DNA from: Smithella sp. UBA2180
Lineage (GTDB): Bacteria; Desulfobacterota; Syntrophia; Syntrophales; Smithellaceae
Length of the DNA stretch: 14,426 bases
Reading direction: 5' to 3'
NCBI GenBank assembly: GCA_002327415.1
Contig: DCVU01000056.1
Span: 1-14,426, forward strand
Every line of letters starts with the position of its first letter. Position 1 is the first letter of the stretch. The position numbers were made by a program, and so were the translations under genes. The notes beneath the pieces are model-generated. The model had not been told where the DNA came from, did no database searches, and saw only the letters and a list, made by a program, of their open reading frames with translations. Below are positions 1-7,560 of the stretch, one piece after another.

Positions 1-32
1 ATTCGGAGGTTCGAATCCTCCCGCCCCAGCCA
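1..32 (+). tRNA. 3' part of a tRNA, probably tRNA-Gln (5' end outside window)
   Basis: Only the T arm and the acceptor 3' strand are present. The T stem GGAGG (5-9) and CCTCC (17-21) enclose the loop TTCGAAT, followed by the acceptor strand CGCCCCA (22-28), discriminator G29 and encoded CCA (30-32). The missing 5' strand would be TGGGGCG. A weak U1-A72 first pair followed by a run of G is typical of bacterial glutamine tRNAs, so tRNA-Gln is inferred; the anticodon is not in the window. prs starts only 24 nt downstream with no promoter between, so the two are probably co-transcribed. Confidence 0.85.
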
Positions 33-56
33 GTAAAGATTGCGGAGTTTATTTAA

Positions 57-998
57 ATGTTAGAAAAAATCAGGGTTTTTTCCGGAAATTCAAATATTCA
101 GCTGGCTGAAAAAATTTGTTATCAATTAGGCGTTAACCTCGGAAAGGCTAATGTAACAACTTTTAGCGACGGGGAAACGCGTGTAGAAATTAACGAAAAC
201 GTCAGAGGTATGGATGTTTTTATCATCCAGTCCACTTGTTCGCCTGTAAATGTAAGTTTGATGGAATTGCTAATTATGATTGACGCAATGAAAAGAGCAT
301 CAGCTGACAGGATTACAGCGGTTGTTCCTTATTACGGATATGCCAGGCAGGACAGGAAAGTCGCTCCCCGCGCTCCTATTACGGCAAAGTTGGTGGCGGA
401 TTTAATTACCACCGCTGGCGCCAACCGTCTTTTGTCTATGGATCTGCATGCCGGTCAGATTCAGGGATTTTTTAATATTCCTGTTGACAACCTTTTTGCC
501 ACACCTGTTTTAATCGATTATGTGAAAAAGAATTATCAGGACGACACGGTAGTAGTTTCACCGGACACGGGCGGCGTGGAACGCGCCAGGGCTTTTGGAA
601 AAAGGCTGGACGCGAGTCTGGCAATTATTGACAAAAGAAGGGAAGGGCCGAATGAAGCAGAAGTTATGAATATTATTGGTAATGTTCAGGGGAAAAAGGT
701 AATTATTCTTGACGATATGGTTGATACTGCCGGCACGGTTGTTCAGGCAGCAAACGCCATGAAAGCAGCGGGCGCTTTGGAAGTTTCCGTCTGCTGCACG
801 CATCCGGTTTTATCCGGTCCTGCACTGGAGAGTATTGAAAAATCAGAAATTAAAGAAGTCATTGTTACCGATACAATCCCTCTTAGCGATCGGGCAAAGA
901 AATGCAAGAAAATAAAAGTTTTGTCGGTGTCCGGCATTTTAAGTGAAGCAGTGCGCCGGATTTATTATAACGATTCCGTACATTCATTATTTATATAG
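57..998 (+). CDS. prs: Ribose-phosphate pyrophosphokinase (PRPP synthetase)
   Basis: Cytoplasmic enzyme that transfers pyrophosphate from ATP to ribose 5-phosphate, giving PRPP for purine, pyrimidine, histidine, tryptophan and NAD synthesis. The 313 residues match the usual length of the bacterial class I enzyme. Visible motifs are the flexible loop YYGYARQDRK (92-101), the metal/ATP segment MDLHAGQIQGFF (128-139), the KRR segment (193-195) and the PRPP-binding signature DDMVDTAGT (219-227). The C-terminus SVHSLF is also typical. The ATG at 57 follows a GCGGAG ribosome-binding site (41-46). It leads the classic prs-rplY-pth cluster, 25 nt upstream of rplY. Nothing unusual is seen in the catalytic residues. 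Confidence 0.98.
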   Translation: MLEKIRVFSGNSNIQLAEKICYQLGVNLGKANVTTFSDGETRVEINENVRGMDVFIIQSTCSPVNVSLMELLIMIDAMKRASADRITAVVPYYGYARQDRKVAPRAPITAKLVADLITTAGANRLLSMDLHAGQIQGFFNIPVDNLFATPVLIDYVKKNYQDDTVVVSPDTGGVERARAFGKRLDASLAIIDKRREGPNEAEVMNIIGNVQGKKVIILDDMVDTAGTVVQAANAMKAAGALEVSVCCTHPVLSGPALESIEKSEIKEVIVTDTIPLSDRAKKCKKIKVLSVSGILSEAVRRIYYNDSVHSLFI

Positions 999-1014
999 TT
1001 ATATAGTTATATAG
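993..1014 (+). repeat. Short tandem octamer ATATAGTT across the prs stop
   Basis: Two full copies of ATATAGTT and a third partial copy (ATATAG) run from the last codons of prs, through its TAG stop (996-998), to the GGAGG ribosome-binding site of rplY. Slippage would change the prs-rplY spacing by 8 nt without removing the prs stop codon. Confidence 0.8.
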
Positions 1015-1023
1015 GAGGAACAA

Positions 1024-1731
1024 ATGGAGGTAACAGATTTAGCGGCTCAAGTCCGTAAAGAACAAAAGAAAGGACCGGCGCGCCGTTTGCGGCAGAAGGG
1101 GTTTGTCCCGGCGATTTTTTATGGGCGCTCCGCCGAAAATATTTTGTTGGCGATAAGAAATGATGAACTGACTAAACTATATAAAGATAAAAAGAACCAT
1201 GCTTTTATTAAGCTGATTATTGATGATGGTGATAACAAAAAGATCGAAAAACTATCATTGATTAAAGAGTTGCAGGTACAACCGCTGACGGGAAAACTTT
1301 ACCATGCAGACTTTTACGAAGTAGATGAAAAACGCAAGATTACCATGGAAGTATCTCTTCGTTTTGTCGGCAAAGCTATTGGTGTAGAAAATGGCGGTGA
1401 ATTGCAGCATATAAGACGAGAGGTAAAAGTTTCTTGCCTGCCATTGAATCTTCCTGATCATATTGACGTAGATGTAACCAATCTCGATATCGGTGATTCT
1501 ATAAAAATCAGAGACTTGAAGATTGGCGAAGGAATAACCATTTTGGATCGTCCTGATAGTGCAGTGGCCGCAGTTCAGGTAATTAAAGTTGTCAAGGAGG
1601 CTGCAAAAGAAGAGGTTGCAACTGAAGAAGGCGCCGCAGTGGAAGGCGAAGCAGCGGCAACAGCCGGCGCTTCGGCGACTCCTGCAGAAAAGGGGAAGGC
1701 GGCTCCTGCAGAAAAAGAAAAGGGGAAATAA
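1024..1731 (+). CDS. rplY: 50S ribosomal protein L25/CTC (TL5 family, two domains)
   Basis: Binds 5S rRNA in the large ribosomal subunit. At 235 residues it is the long general-stress CTC/TL5 form, not the short L25 of E. coli. Residues 1-95 are the RNA-binding L25 domain (opening with RKEQKKGPARRLRQKGFVPA), about 96-188 form the second beta domain (VSLRFVGKAIGVENGGELQ and similar), and 190-235 are a low-complexity Ala/Glu/Lys tail with a repeated PAEK unit. The ATG follows a strong AGGAGG (1013-1018). The position between prs and pth is the standard one in many bacteria and links nucleotide supply with translation. The tail is probably disordered. Confidence 0.97.
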   Translation: MEVTDLAAQVRKEQKKGPARRLRQKGFVPAIFYGRSAENILLAIRNDELTKLYKDKKNHAFIKLIIDDGDNKKIEKLSLIKELQVQPLTGKLYHADFYEVDEKRKITMEVSLRFVGKAIGVENGGELQHIRREVKVSCLPLNLPDHIDVDVTNLDIGDSIKIRDLKIGEGITILDRPDSAVAAVQVIKVVKEAAKEEVATEEGAAVEGEAAATAGASATPAEKGKAAPAEKEKGK

Positions 1732-1816
1732 CTCGTTTATCGATAGCTATAGTATTTGGATAATGGAATGTGCTTCCTTTGAATTTAACAAAAATGTTTT
1801 TCTGGCGCAGTAAAGA

Positions 1817-1823
1817 AAGGGAG
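1817..1823 (+). promoter_or_regulatory. Ribosome-binding site deciding the pth start
   Basis: AAGGGAG lies 6 nt before the TTG at 1830. No comparable Shine-Dalgarno sequence precedes the earlier in-frame GTG (1770) or ATG (1794), so this site favours the TTG start. Confidence 0.6.
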
Positions 1824-1829
1824 CAGGCC

Positions 1830-2399
1830 TTGTATTTGATTGTCGGTTTGGGAAATCCAGGTAATCGCTATAAGTTTACAAGGCATAACATCGGTTTTAT
1901 GGTTCTGGAAAAACTGGCCACTCGATGGGAAGTGGACTTGAAACATAAAAGTTTTGACGCTCTTTGGAATAGAGGTAAAATTGCCGGCAAAAATGTGATT
2001 TTGGCGATGCCTCAAACATACATGAATTTAAGCGGTAATGCGGTAAGGAAGTTAATTGCCTACTTTAAAACGGACATGAATAAACTGATAGTAATTCATG
2101 ATGACCTTGATTTACCTTTTGGCACGGTTCGTCTCAAAACCGGTGGCGGAAATGCCGGTCATAAAGGTTTGATGTCTATCGCTACATGCCTTGGTTCTGG
2201 TGACTTTATGAGGGTAAGACTGGGCATCGGCAAGCCTGCTGATAAATCTCGCATTGAAGACTATGTGTTGGATCCTTTTGGAAAGGAAGAAATCAGTGTA
2301 TTACCGGAAATTATTCAATCGGCAGCCGACGCTGCCACCGAAATTGTTTTATCTGATATTCAAACAGCTATGATTAAATATCATAAAAAACATAGTTAA
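1830..2399 (+). CDS. pth: Peptidyl-tRNA hydrolase
   Basis: Cytoplasmic esterase that releases peptides from peptidyl-tRNAs dropped by ribosomes. I chose the TTG at 1830 (189 residues). It gives MYLIVGLGNPG, the normal family N-terminus, and it alone has a good ribosome-binding site. The reading frame is open back to a GTG at 1770 (209 residues) and also has an ATG at 1794; those would add a non-conserved tail. Conserved residues, numbered from the TTG, are the catalytic His19 in FTRHNIGF, Asn66 in YMNLSG, Asp91 in HDDLDLP and Asn108 in GGGNAGHKG. It follows rplY and is 21 nt before hppA, so it is probably in the same transcript. Confidence 0.95.
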   Translation: MYLIVGLGNPGNRYKFTRHNIGFMVLEKLATRWEVDLKHKSFDALWNRGKIAGKNVILAMPQTYMNLSGNAVRKLIAYFKTDMNKLIVIHDDLDLPFGTVRLKTGGGNAGHKGLMSIATCLGSGDFMRVRLGIGKPADKSRIEDYVLDPFGKEEISVLPEIIQSAADAATEIVLSDIQTAMIKYHKKHS

Positions 2400-2420
2400 T
2401 TTATTAAAGGAGGATGGATA

Positions 2421-4862
2421 ATGTTACACAACAAACGAAGTATCTGGACATTTTTATTGAGTAGTATGGTGTTTCTCTTGTTAGCGGGGACAGCTTTAGC
2501 CGGTGAAGCTGACATTAAGCTGCCTGATCTGACGCAAGTCAGCTTTTTAGGCGGTTCCCTTGCAGGGTTGACCATTCTGAATTTCGGATTGATCATCTGT
2601 GCAATTGGGATGGCTTTCGGCATAATGCAGTATGTGCAAACCAAAAATCTGCCCGCGCATAAGGCAATGCTTGATGTTTCCCAGACCATTTGGGAAACCT
2701 GCAAAACCTATTTGTTCCAACAGGGCAAATTCCTCATCGCGCTGTGGATTTTAATTGCCGTATGTATGGTTTATTATTTCGGCGTTTTACAGGGAAAAGC
2801 CGCATCAGACATCATCATCATTCTTGTCTGTTCGATTTTAGGTATTCTTGGTTCTTATACAGTTGCCTGGTTCGGTATTCGTATTAATACCGTGGCTAAT
2901 TCCCGTGCTGCTTTTGCTTCACTGAGCGGCAATCCTTTAAACATCGTCAACATCTGTCTGCGTTCCGGTATGAGCGTTGGATTGCTGCTGGTCAGCATCG
3001 AACTGTTCTTCATGATTATCATTCTTGCATACATTCCCAAGGAATTAGCCGGTCCTTCCTTTATCGGTTTTGCCATCGGTGAATCTCTGGGCGCTTCCGC
3101 TCTGCGTATCTGCGGCGGTATCTTTACCAAGATTGCCGATATCGGCTCCGACCTGATGAAAATCGTTTTCCATCTGCCGGAAGACGACCCCAAAAACCCC
3201 GGTGTTATTGCCGACTGTACCGGTGACAATGCTGGTGACAGTGTCGGCCCCACGGCAGACGGTTTTGAAACCTATGGTGTTACCGGTGTTGCCTTGATCG
3301 CCTTTTTGGCACTGGCGCTGGCCGGCAATCCCGAAATGGGCGGCAAGTTGATTGTCTGGATTTTCGCCATGAGAATCCTTATGATCATAACCGCACTCAT
3401 TTCTTACTTTGTCAATGACGGGATCAGCAAGGCTGCTTTTTCCGGTAAAAAGGATTTTAACTTTGAACATCCATTGACCAATCTGGTTTGGATTACATCT
3501 ATTGTTTCTATTGCTGTTACTTTTATTGCCAGTTATTATCTGCTGGACTCCGGTCTTGATCCTAAGTATGCTGGCTTGTGGTGGGCGCTTTCGGTTATCA
3601 TCAGTTGCGGAACCATTGCCGGCGCATTAATTCCGGAATTTACAAAAGTCTTTACCAGCACTTCTTCACGTCACTGCGAAGAAGTTGTCAACGCTTCCAA
3701 ACAGGGCGGTCCTTCTTTGAACATTCTTTCCGGTCTGGTTGCCGGTAACTTCTCTGCATTCTGGGAAGGTCTGACTATCATGATTCTGATGTTGATTGCC
3801 TACCTGGTATCCAAGAATCCGGCCGTCATGGCTTTGATGCCTCCGGCATTTACGTTTGCCGCGCCGGTGTTTGCTTTCGGTCTGGTCGCTTTCGGTTTCC
3901 TCGGCATGGGCCCGATTACTATTGCCGTGGACAGTTTTGGCCCGGTATCGGACAATGCGCAGTCGATTTATGAACTGTCAATGATTGAATCACGTCCCGA
4001 CGCAAAAGACGTTGTGAAAAAAGAATACGGTATTGCGCCTGATTTTGAATTGGCCAAGCACTTCCTGGAATCTGCTGACGGTGCGGGCAATACCTTTAAG
4101 GCTACAGCCAAGCCTGTGTTGATCGGAACTGCCGTTACCGGCGCGACCACAATGGTGTTCGGTATCATCATTCTGCTTGAAGGTCTTTTCGGCAATGTTG
4201 TTGCTAAACTGTCTCTGGTTCAGCCGGAAATCATTCTGGGCTTGCTGATGGGCGGCGCGGTTATTTACTGGTTTACCGGCGCTTCCATCCAGGCAGTTAC
4301 CACCGGTTCATATCAGGCCGTTGTGTTTATTAAGAAGAATATCGATCTGAGTAAAAAAGAAGCGTCGATTGAAGATTCCAAGAAAGTCGTTCAGATTTGT
4401 ACCCAGTATGCTCAGAAGGGTATGATCAATATCTTCATCGTGATCTTCTTCATGTGTCTGGCGCTGTCATTCTTTAACCCCTACTTCTTCATCGGTTATC
4501 TGATTGGTATCGCCTTCTTTGGTCTGTATCAGGCGATCTTCATGGCTAATGCCGGCGGCTGCTGGGATAACGGCAAGAAGATTGTTGAAGTCGATCTCAA
4601 GATGAAAAACACTCCGCTGCATGAAGCCAGCGTTGTCGGCGACACCGTCGGCGACCCCTTCAAAGATACCTCTTCAGTTTCTCTGAACCCGGTCATCAAG
4701 TTCACGACCCTGTTTGGATTGCTGGCAACGGAAATTGCGGTTACCATGACCAATCAGAATTTAAAGACCGGTCTGGCTGTCGTTTTCTTTTTGATTGCTT
4801 TAATATTCGTATATCGCTCATTTTACAGTATGCGAATTTCTGAAGAAAAGCTTGACGGATAA
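2421..4862 (+). CDS. hppA: Membrane-bound ion-translocating pyrophosphatase, divergent H+-PPase type
   Basis: Integral inner-membrane enzyme that couples PPi hydrolysis to ion (probably proton) export. The 813 residues are long for the family and include a signal-like first segment (about 8-28) and many further membrane helices. Active-site signatures are EDDPKNPGVIAD (254-265), GDNAGDSVG (268-276), DSFGPVSDNAQ (504-514) and, near the C-terminus, GGCWDNGKK and DTVGDPFKDTSS. In the GNTFK motif (556-560) Lys560 occupies the place that makes canonical enzymes K+-independent. The loop before the first signature reads IGSDLMKIVF instead of the canonical VGADLVGKVE, which points to the divergent Na+-regulated H+-PPase subfamily. 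Start: ATG after a strong AAAGGAGG. Gly/Ala-rich, apparently codon-optimised; probably strongly expressed. A terminator follows. Confidence 0.96.
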   Translation: MLHNKRSIWTFLLSSMVFLLLAGTALAGEADIKLPDLTQVSFLGGSLAGLTILNFGLIICAIGMAFGIMQYVQTKNLPAHKAMLDVSQTIWETCKTYLFQQGKFLIALWILIAVCMVYYFGVLQGKAASDIIIILVCSILGILGSYTVAWFGIRINTVANSRAAFASLSGNPLNIVNICLRSGMSVGLLLVSIELFFMIIILAYIPKELAGPSFIGFAIGESLGASALRICGGIFTKIADIGSDLMKIVFHLPEDDPKNPGVIADCTGDNAGDSVGPTADGFETYGVTGVALIAFLALALAGNPEMGGKLIVWIFAMRILMIITALISYFVNDGISKAAFSGKKDFNFEHPLTNLVWITSIVSIAVTFIASYYLLDSGLDPKYAGLWWALSVIISCGTIAGALIPEFTKVFTSTSSRHCEEVVNASKQGGPSLNILSGLVAGNFSAFWEGLTIMILMLIAYLVSKNPAVMALMPPAFTFAAPVFAFGLVAFGFLGMGPITIAVDSFGPVSDNAQSIYELSMIESRPDAKDVVKKEYGIAPDFELAKHFLESADGAGNTFKATAKPVLIGTAVTGATTMVFGIIILLEGLFGNVVAKLSLVQPEIILGLLMGGAVIYWFTGASIQAVTTGSYQAVVFIKKNIDLSKKEASIEDSKKVVQICTQYAQKGMINIFIVIFFMCLALSFFNPYFFIGYLIGIAFFGLYQAIFMANAGGCWDNGKKIVEVDLKMKNTPLHEASVVGDTVGDPFKDTSSVSLNPVIKFTTLFGLLATEIAVTMTNQNLKTGLAVVFFLIALIFVYRSFYSMRISEEKLDG

Positions 4863-4891
4863 GCATTAAAAGTTTCAAAGTATTTTTTACT

Positions 4892-4922
4892 AAAAAGCGC
4901 CTCAAAATGAGGCGCTTTTTTT
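4892..4922 (+). terminator. Rho-independent terminator after hppA
   Basis: An A-tract (4892-4896) and the perfect 8-bp stem GCGCCTCA/TGAGGCGC (4897-4904 and 4908-4915), with loop AAA, are followed by seven T (4916-4922). It ends the plus-strand prs-rplY-pth-hppA unit. The A-tract means it could also work for minus-strand transcripts coming from the gene at 5171-7474. Confidence 0.93.
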
Positions 4923-4927
4923 ATGTT

Positions 4928-5028
4928 ATACCAATTAGCTATCAGAGATTAAAAAGTTGCTTTGCCGGGCATAATACCAAGTAAGCTTTCAAAAATTAAT
5001 AGTTTAATCTTTGAAAGCAACTTGGTAT
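4928..5028. repeat. 101-bp interspersed palindromic repeat, copy 1
   Basis: Matches 8113-8213 at 99 of 101 positions, same orientation, no gaps (differences at 4956 and 4961). The right half is a long hairpin: arms ATACCAAGT-AA-GCTTTCAAA (4974-4993) and TTTGAAAGC-A-ACTTGGTAT (5010-5028), loop of 16 nt. ATACCAA also begins the unit (4928-4934), so both ends are inverted with respect to each other (ATACCAA...TTGGTAT). No coding potential. It looks like a small non-autonomous (MITE-like) element; a target-site duplication is not clear. Confidence 0.85.
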
Positions 5029-5055
5029 TAATTTAAAACCAAGCCATTGGTCAAT

Positions 5056-5143
5056 AATAACTGTAACATTTTGATATCATAACCGGCATAAGGGGCCGTA
5101 ACGAAATGGATAGAAATGTAACAGTTATTTCTTAACGGCCCCT
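5056..5143. repeat. Two interleaved inverted repeats
   Basis: Repeat A is AATAACTGTAACATT (5056-5070) against AATGTAACAGTTATT (5115-5129), with one central mismatch. Repeat B is AGGGGCCGT (5091-5099) against ACGGCCCCT (5135-5143), perfect. The order is A-B-A'-B', so the two stems cross and would exclude each other or form a pseudoknot. The block lies just beyond the 3' end of the minus-strand gene at 5171. No T-tract is present, so it is not a standard terminator. With the terminator and repeat copy 1 it fills the 308-bp gap 4863-5170. Confidence 0.7.
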
Positions 5144-5170
5144 AACTTGAGATGAAACCATTAAATTGGA

Positions 5171-7474
5171 TTATTTGGTTGAAGAAAGATTATTTATGGA
5201 ATCGTAAATTTCATGGCTTGTACAAACTTCATAATATTTTTGGGATGTTTCGCCGGTAATCTCCATGGTTTCCAGTTTTATTTCATAAACGGTGGCTTCC
5301 CGGATAGCAAGGTGCTGATAATTACCGTTTACCGTAGGCACTTTGCCTGTATAGAGCTTTACATTTTCATCTTTGCCTGCCTTATAGACAACCGTTTTCA
5401 AGTTGATCTCTTGACCAAGCTTGTTAAAACCATCAACGCTTAATTCGATTCCGTTGACATTATAGCGCAGGGAAAAGTCGTCCGCGGAGTCCCTGGTTTC
5501 CTCTTCCGCAGCATTTTTAAATTCAAATAAATTAAAGAGAGGGTTTTGATTCTTTAAGCGCCTGCGTATTTTCTTGTCGCAGCTCGATAACCGGTCTGCC
5601 AGATTAATAGCCGGAGAAATCATGATTCTGGAATCGCCATCGAATAAAAACATCGGAGGACCGTGGCTGTAGCAGATGCCAATTCCCAGTTCGAGTACAG
5701 GCAGATTATTTTCTTTATTTATTTCATTATAACTGCGAACAATTTGCAGTATTTTAATTGCCAGTCCGCATGCTCGCGCCACACTATAACAGCTATGCGG
5801 CGTGTCTTCATTTTCAAAGATGGATAGAATAATCGCGTCCCCTTCAATAAATACTTTGGCGGCATCATATTCGGAAAGAATAGCGGAGATCGGATCAAAG
5901 AAATTAAGGCTGAAATATGATGCCGGATTAAGTTTTCTTTTTATCATAGTATGATTGATATCCATTGAACCGCGGATGTCCGCTTTAATGATGACATGAT
6001 TAATAATAGGCTTTTCTTCTTTGATCCGCTCCTCCGGAAGCAGAAACTCAAAAAGCGACCGGTTTTCCCGCGATAGTAATATAATATTTTCTTCTGTTGC
6101 GAGGTTGATGGAGGCCATCCCGTCTTTGAGGATACGGCTATTATATAAATCCCGATTATATTGGAAAAATTTCTTCAGGAACATCAGTAAATGCTGCTTT
6201 TTTTCTGTAATAGGACTGCCGTTGATCCGTTTGATAGTTTGCTTAAGCGGGGCAAGAGAAAATGCCTCACCGTAAACTGATTTTAATCGTTTTTGCTGAT
6301 GAGTGATATATATTCTTGACCAGAAATCGACGAGAAATTCTCTTGTTTGCCTTGGCTGCATAGGCGGGCAGTAGCGGCCATAAACTGATTTCATTTCAAA
6401 AGATGCGACAATTTGTTTAATCAGATGATGTTTTTTAAATTTACGGTAAAAAAGATTGAGCAATTTCTTCCGGGTTTTTATTTGTTCTTTAAGTTTTAGA
6501 AGAATATCTTTTGATTCTTTTGCCTTTTTGGCCTTTTCGTAGAGCTCCCGCGAATCAAAATAGTTGAACAATCGGTCAATATTGCCTGGCTCCATCATCC
6601 ACGGATCAAATGTGTTTTCCTTAGCGTCAAGGAAACGGTTATCTTTTTGATAGTTACTCTCATCCGCTCCGGCAGAACCATCGTTTTCAGTGTTCTCCTG
6701 CCCTAAATCAGTTTGGCCAAGCAGTTCATTGATAATAAATTTAACATTGGCGAAGTTGTCCGGATCTTTTAATCTCTGTCCTAAAAGCACATATTCTTCT
6801 ATTAGAAAGAAATCGTCGGCGGGATTGTCTGTGTGGAGTATCGGATTAATGAAATAATTATCAGGTAAAATATCCTCGGGGGAAAAATGTGTTTCCCTAA
6901 GATTTCGCAGTTTTCTTGTCTGAATATCGGCAAGCAGACCAAACAGTTCTTCTCCTACAAGGCGAATAATTTGGTTCCGGTGAAGTTTTATATCGGCCAG
7001 TTTATCTTTAATAATAAAAATTTTGTTCTGGTCTTGCTGAGATAATTGATACACCCTGACGAGAGGTTCGCAATGCGCTATTAAATTTTTATATTGATCT
7101 CTGATTTCTTTTAGAAACAATTTTGCCAGAGCTGTCTGTCCCAGGAAATCTATTTGCACTTCGTTGGCGGATTTGGCTCTATTTATGCCGTCTGTCAAAA
7201 TATCCGTGCAAACGTGCCTTAAGGTATTCTTTTCAATTTCACATGATTCTCTTTTATAGTCATTAAAAAAATCTTCCGATTTACTATGTTTAATCATCAA
7301 AAGAAATGCTGCTCGTTTCAATGCGCTGTAAACTTGGGGGCTGATGTGGACATCAAAACGAATGTTGTCGACTCCTAAAACAAGTTTGTCCAAAGAATAG
7401 GAGAACTGATAGCGTTTAAGGCCTAGATTTTTGAGGGATGGCTGCTTCTTAAATGATTCGAAGATACTAAGCAT
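5171..7474 (-). CDS. Unrecognised 767-aa protein with C-terminal class III nucleotide-cyclase-like domain
   Basis: No signal peptide or membrane helix is seen, so it is probably cytoplasmic. Residues 1-490 match nothing I recognise. They are charged and largely helical, with an acidic low-complexity stretch (about 255-290) and a Lys-rich, possibly coiled segment (310-350). Residues 490-632 resemble a class III adenylate/guanylate cyclase homology domain: ADIRGSM with metal-type Asp499, EGDAIILSIF with Gly545-Asp546, ELGIGI (595-600), and INLADRL with Asn624 and Arg628. The usual purine-selecting positions appear changed (Phe542, Ile617) and the common IGDAVN is ISPAIN, so activity or substrate may be non-standard. 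Residues 660-767 look beta-rich and are unassigned. The ATG at 7474 has no ribosome-binding site but sits just past a consensus promoter. The neighbouring exported glutaredoxin gene is codirectional. Confidence 0.75.
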   Translation of the reverse strand: MLSIFESFKKQPSLKNLGLKRYQFSYSLDKLVLGVDNIRFDVHISPQVYSALKRAAFLLMIKHSKSEDFFNDYKRESCEIEKNTLRHVCTDILTDGINRAKSANEVQIDFLGQTALAKLFLKEIRDQYKNLIAHCEPLVRVYQLSQQDQNKIFIIKDKLADIKLHRNQIIRLVGEELFGLLADIQTRKLRNLRETHFSPEDILPDNYFINPILHTDNPADDFFLIEEYVLLGQRLKDPDNFANVKFIINELLGQTDLGQENTENDGSAGADESNYQKDNRFLDAKENTFDPWMMEPGNIDRLFNYFDSRELYEKAKKAKESKDILLKLKEQIKTRKKLLNLFYRKFKKHHLIKQIVASFEMKSVYGRYCPPMQPRQTREFLVDFWSRIYITHQQKRLKSVYGEAFSLAPLKQTIKRINGSPITEKKQHLLMFLKKFFQYNRDLYNSRILKDGMASINLATEENIILLSRENRSLFEFLLPEERIKEEKPIINHVIIKADIRGSMDINHTMIKRKLNPASYFSLNFFDPISAILSEYDAAKVFIEGDAIILSIFENEDTPHSCYSVARACGLAIKILQIVRSYNEINKENNLPVLELGIGICYSHGPPMFLFDGDSRIMISPAINLADRLSSCDKKIRRRLKNQNPLFNLFEFKNAAEEETRDSADDFSLRYNVNGIELSVDGFNKLGQEINLKTVVYKAGKDENVKLYTGKVPTVNGNYQHLAIREATVYEIKLETMEITGETSQKYYEVCTSHEIYDSINNLSSTK

Positions 7475-7479
7475 GGTAC

Positions 7480-7508
7480 ATTATAAGAATATCGGGCTTG
7501 TATGTCAA
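7480..7508 (-). promoter_or_regulatory. Perfect sigma-70 promoter giving a probably leaderless mRNA
   Basis: On the minus strand TTGACA (7508-7503) and TATAAT (7485-7480) are separated by exactly 17 bp, a full match to the consensus. Only five bases (GTACC) lie between the -10 box and the ATG whose A is 7474. Transcription should start at or within 1-2 nt of that A, leaving no 5' leader, in agreement with the lack of a Shine-Dalgarno sequence. Confidence 0.85.
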
Positions 7509-7560
7509 TGAAATATAGATCCCTAAAAAGCGCCTTGATTTAGAAATGGAATTATATACT

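Noticed and set aside
3045..3470. Minus-strand frame of 141 residues inside hppA
   Set aside because: Antisense shadow of a clear, conserved gene; the composition follows from the hppA codons.
7509..7560. Terminator between the glutaredoxin gene and the cyclase-like gene
   Set aside because: A short T-run is present on the minus strand but no adequate stem precedes it.
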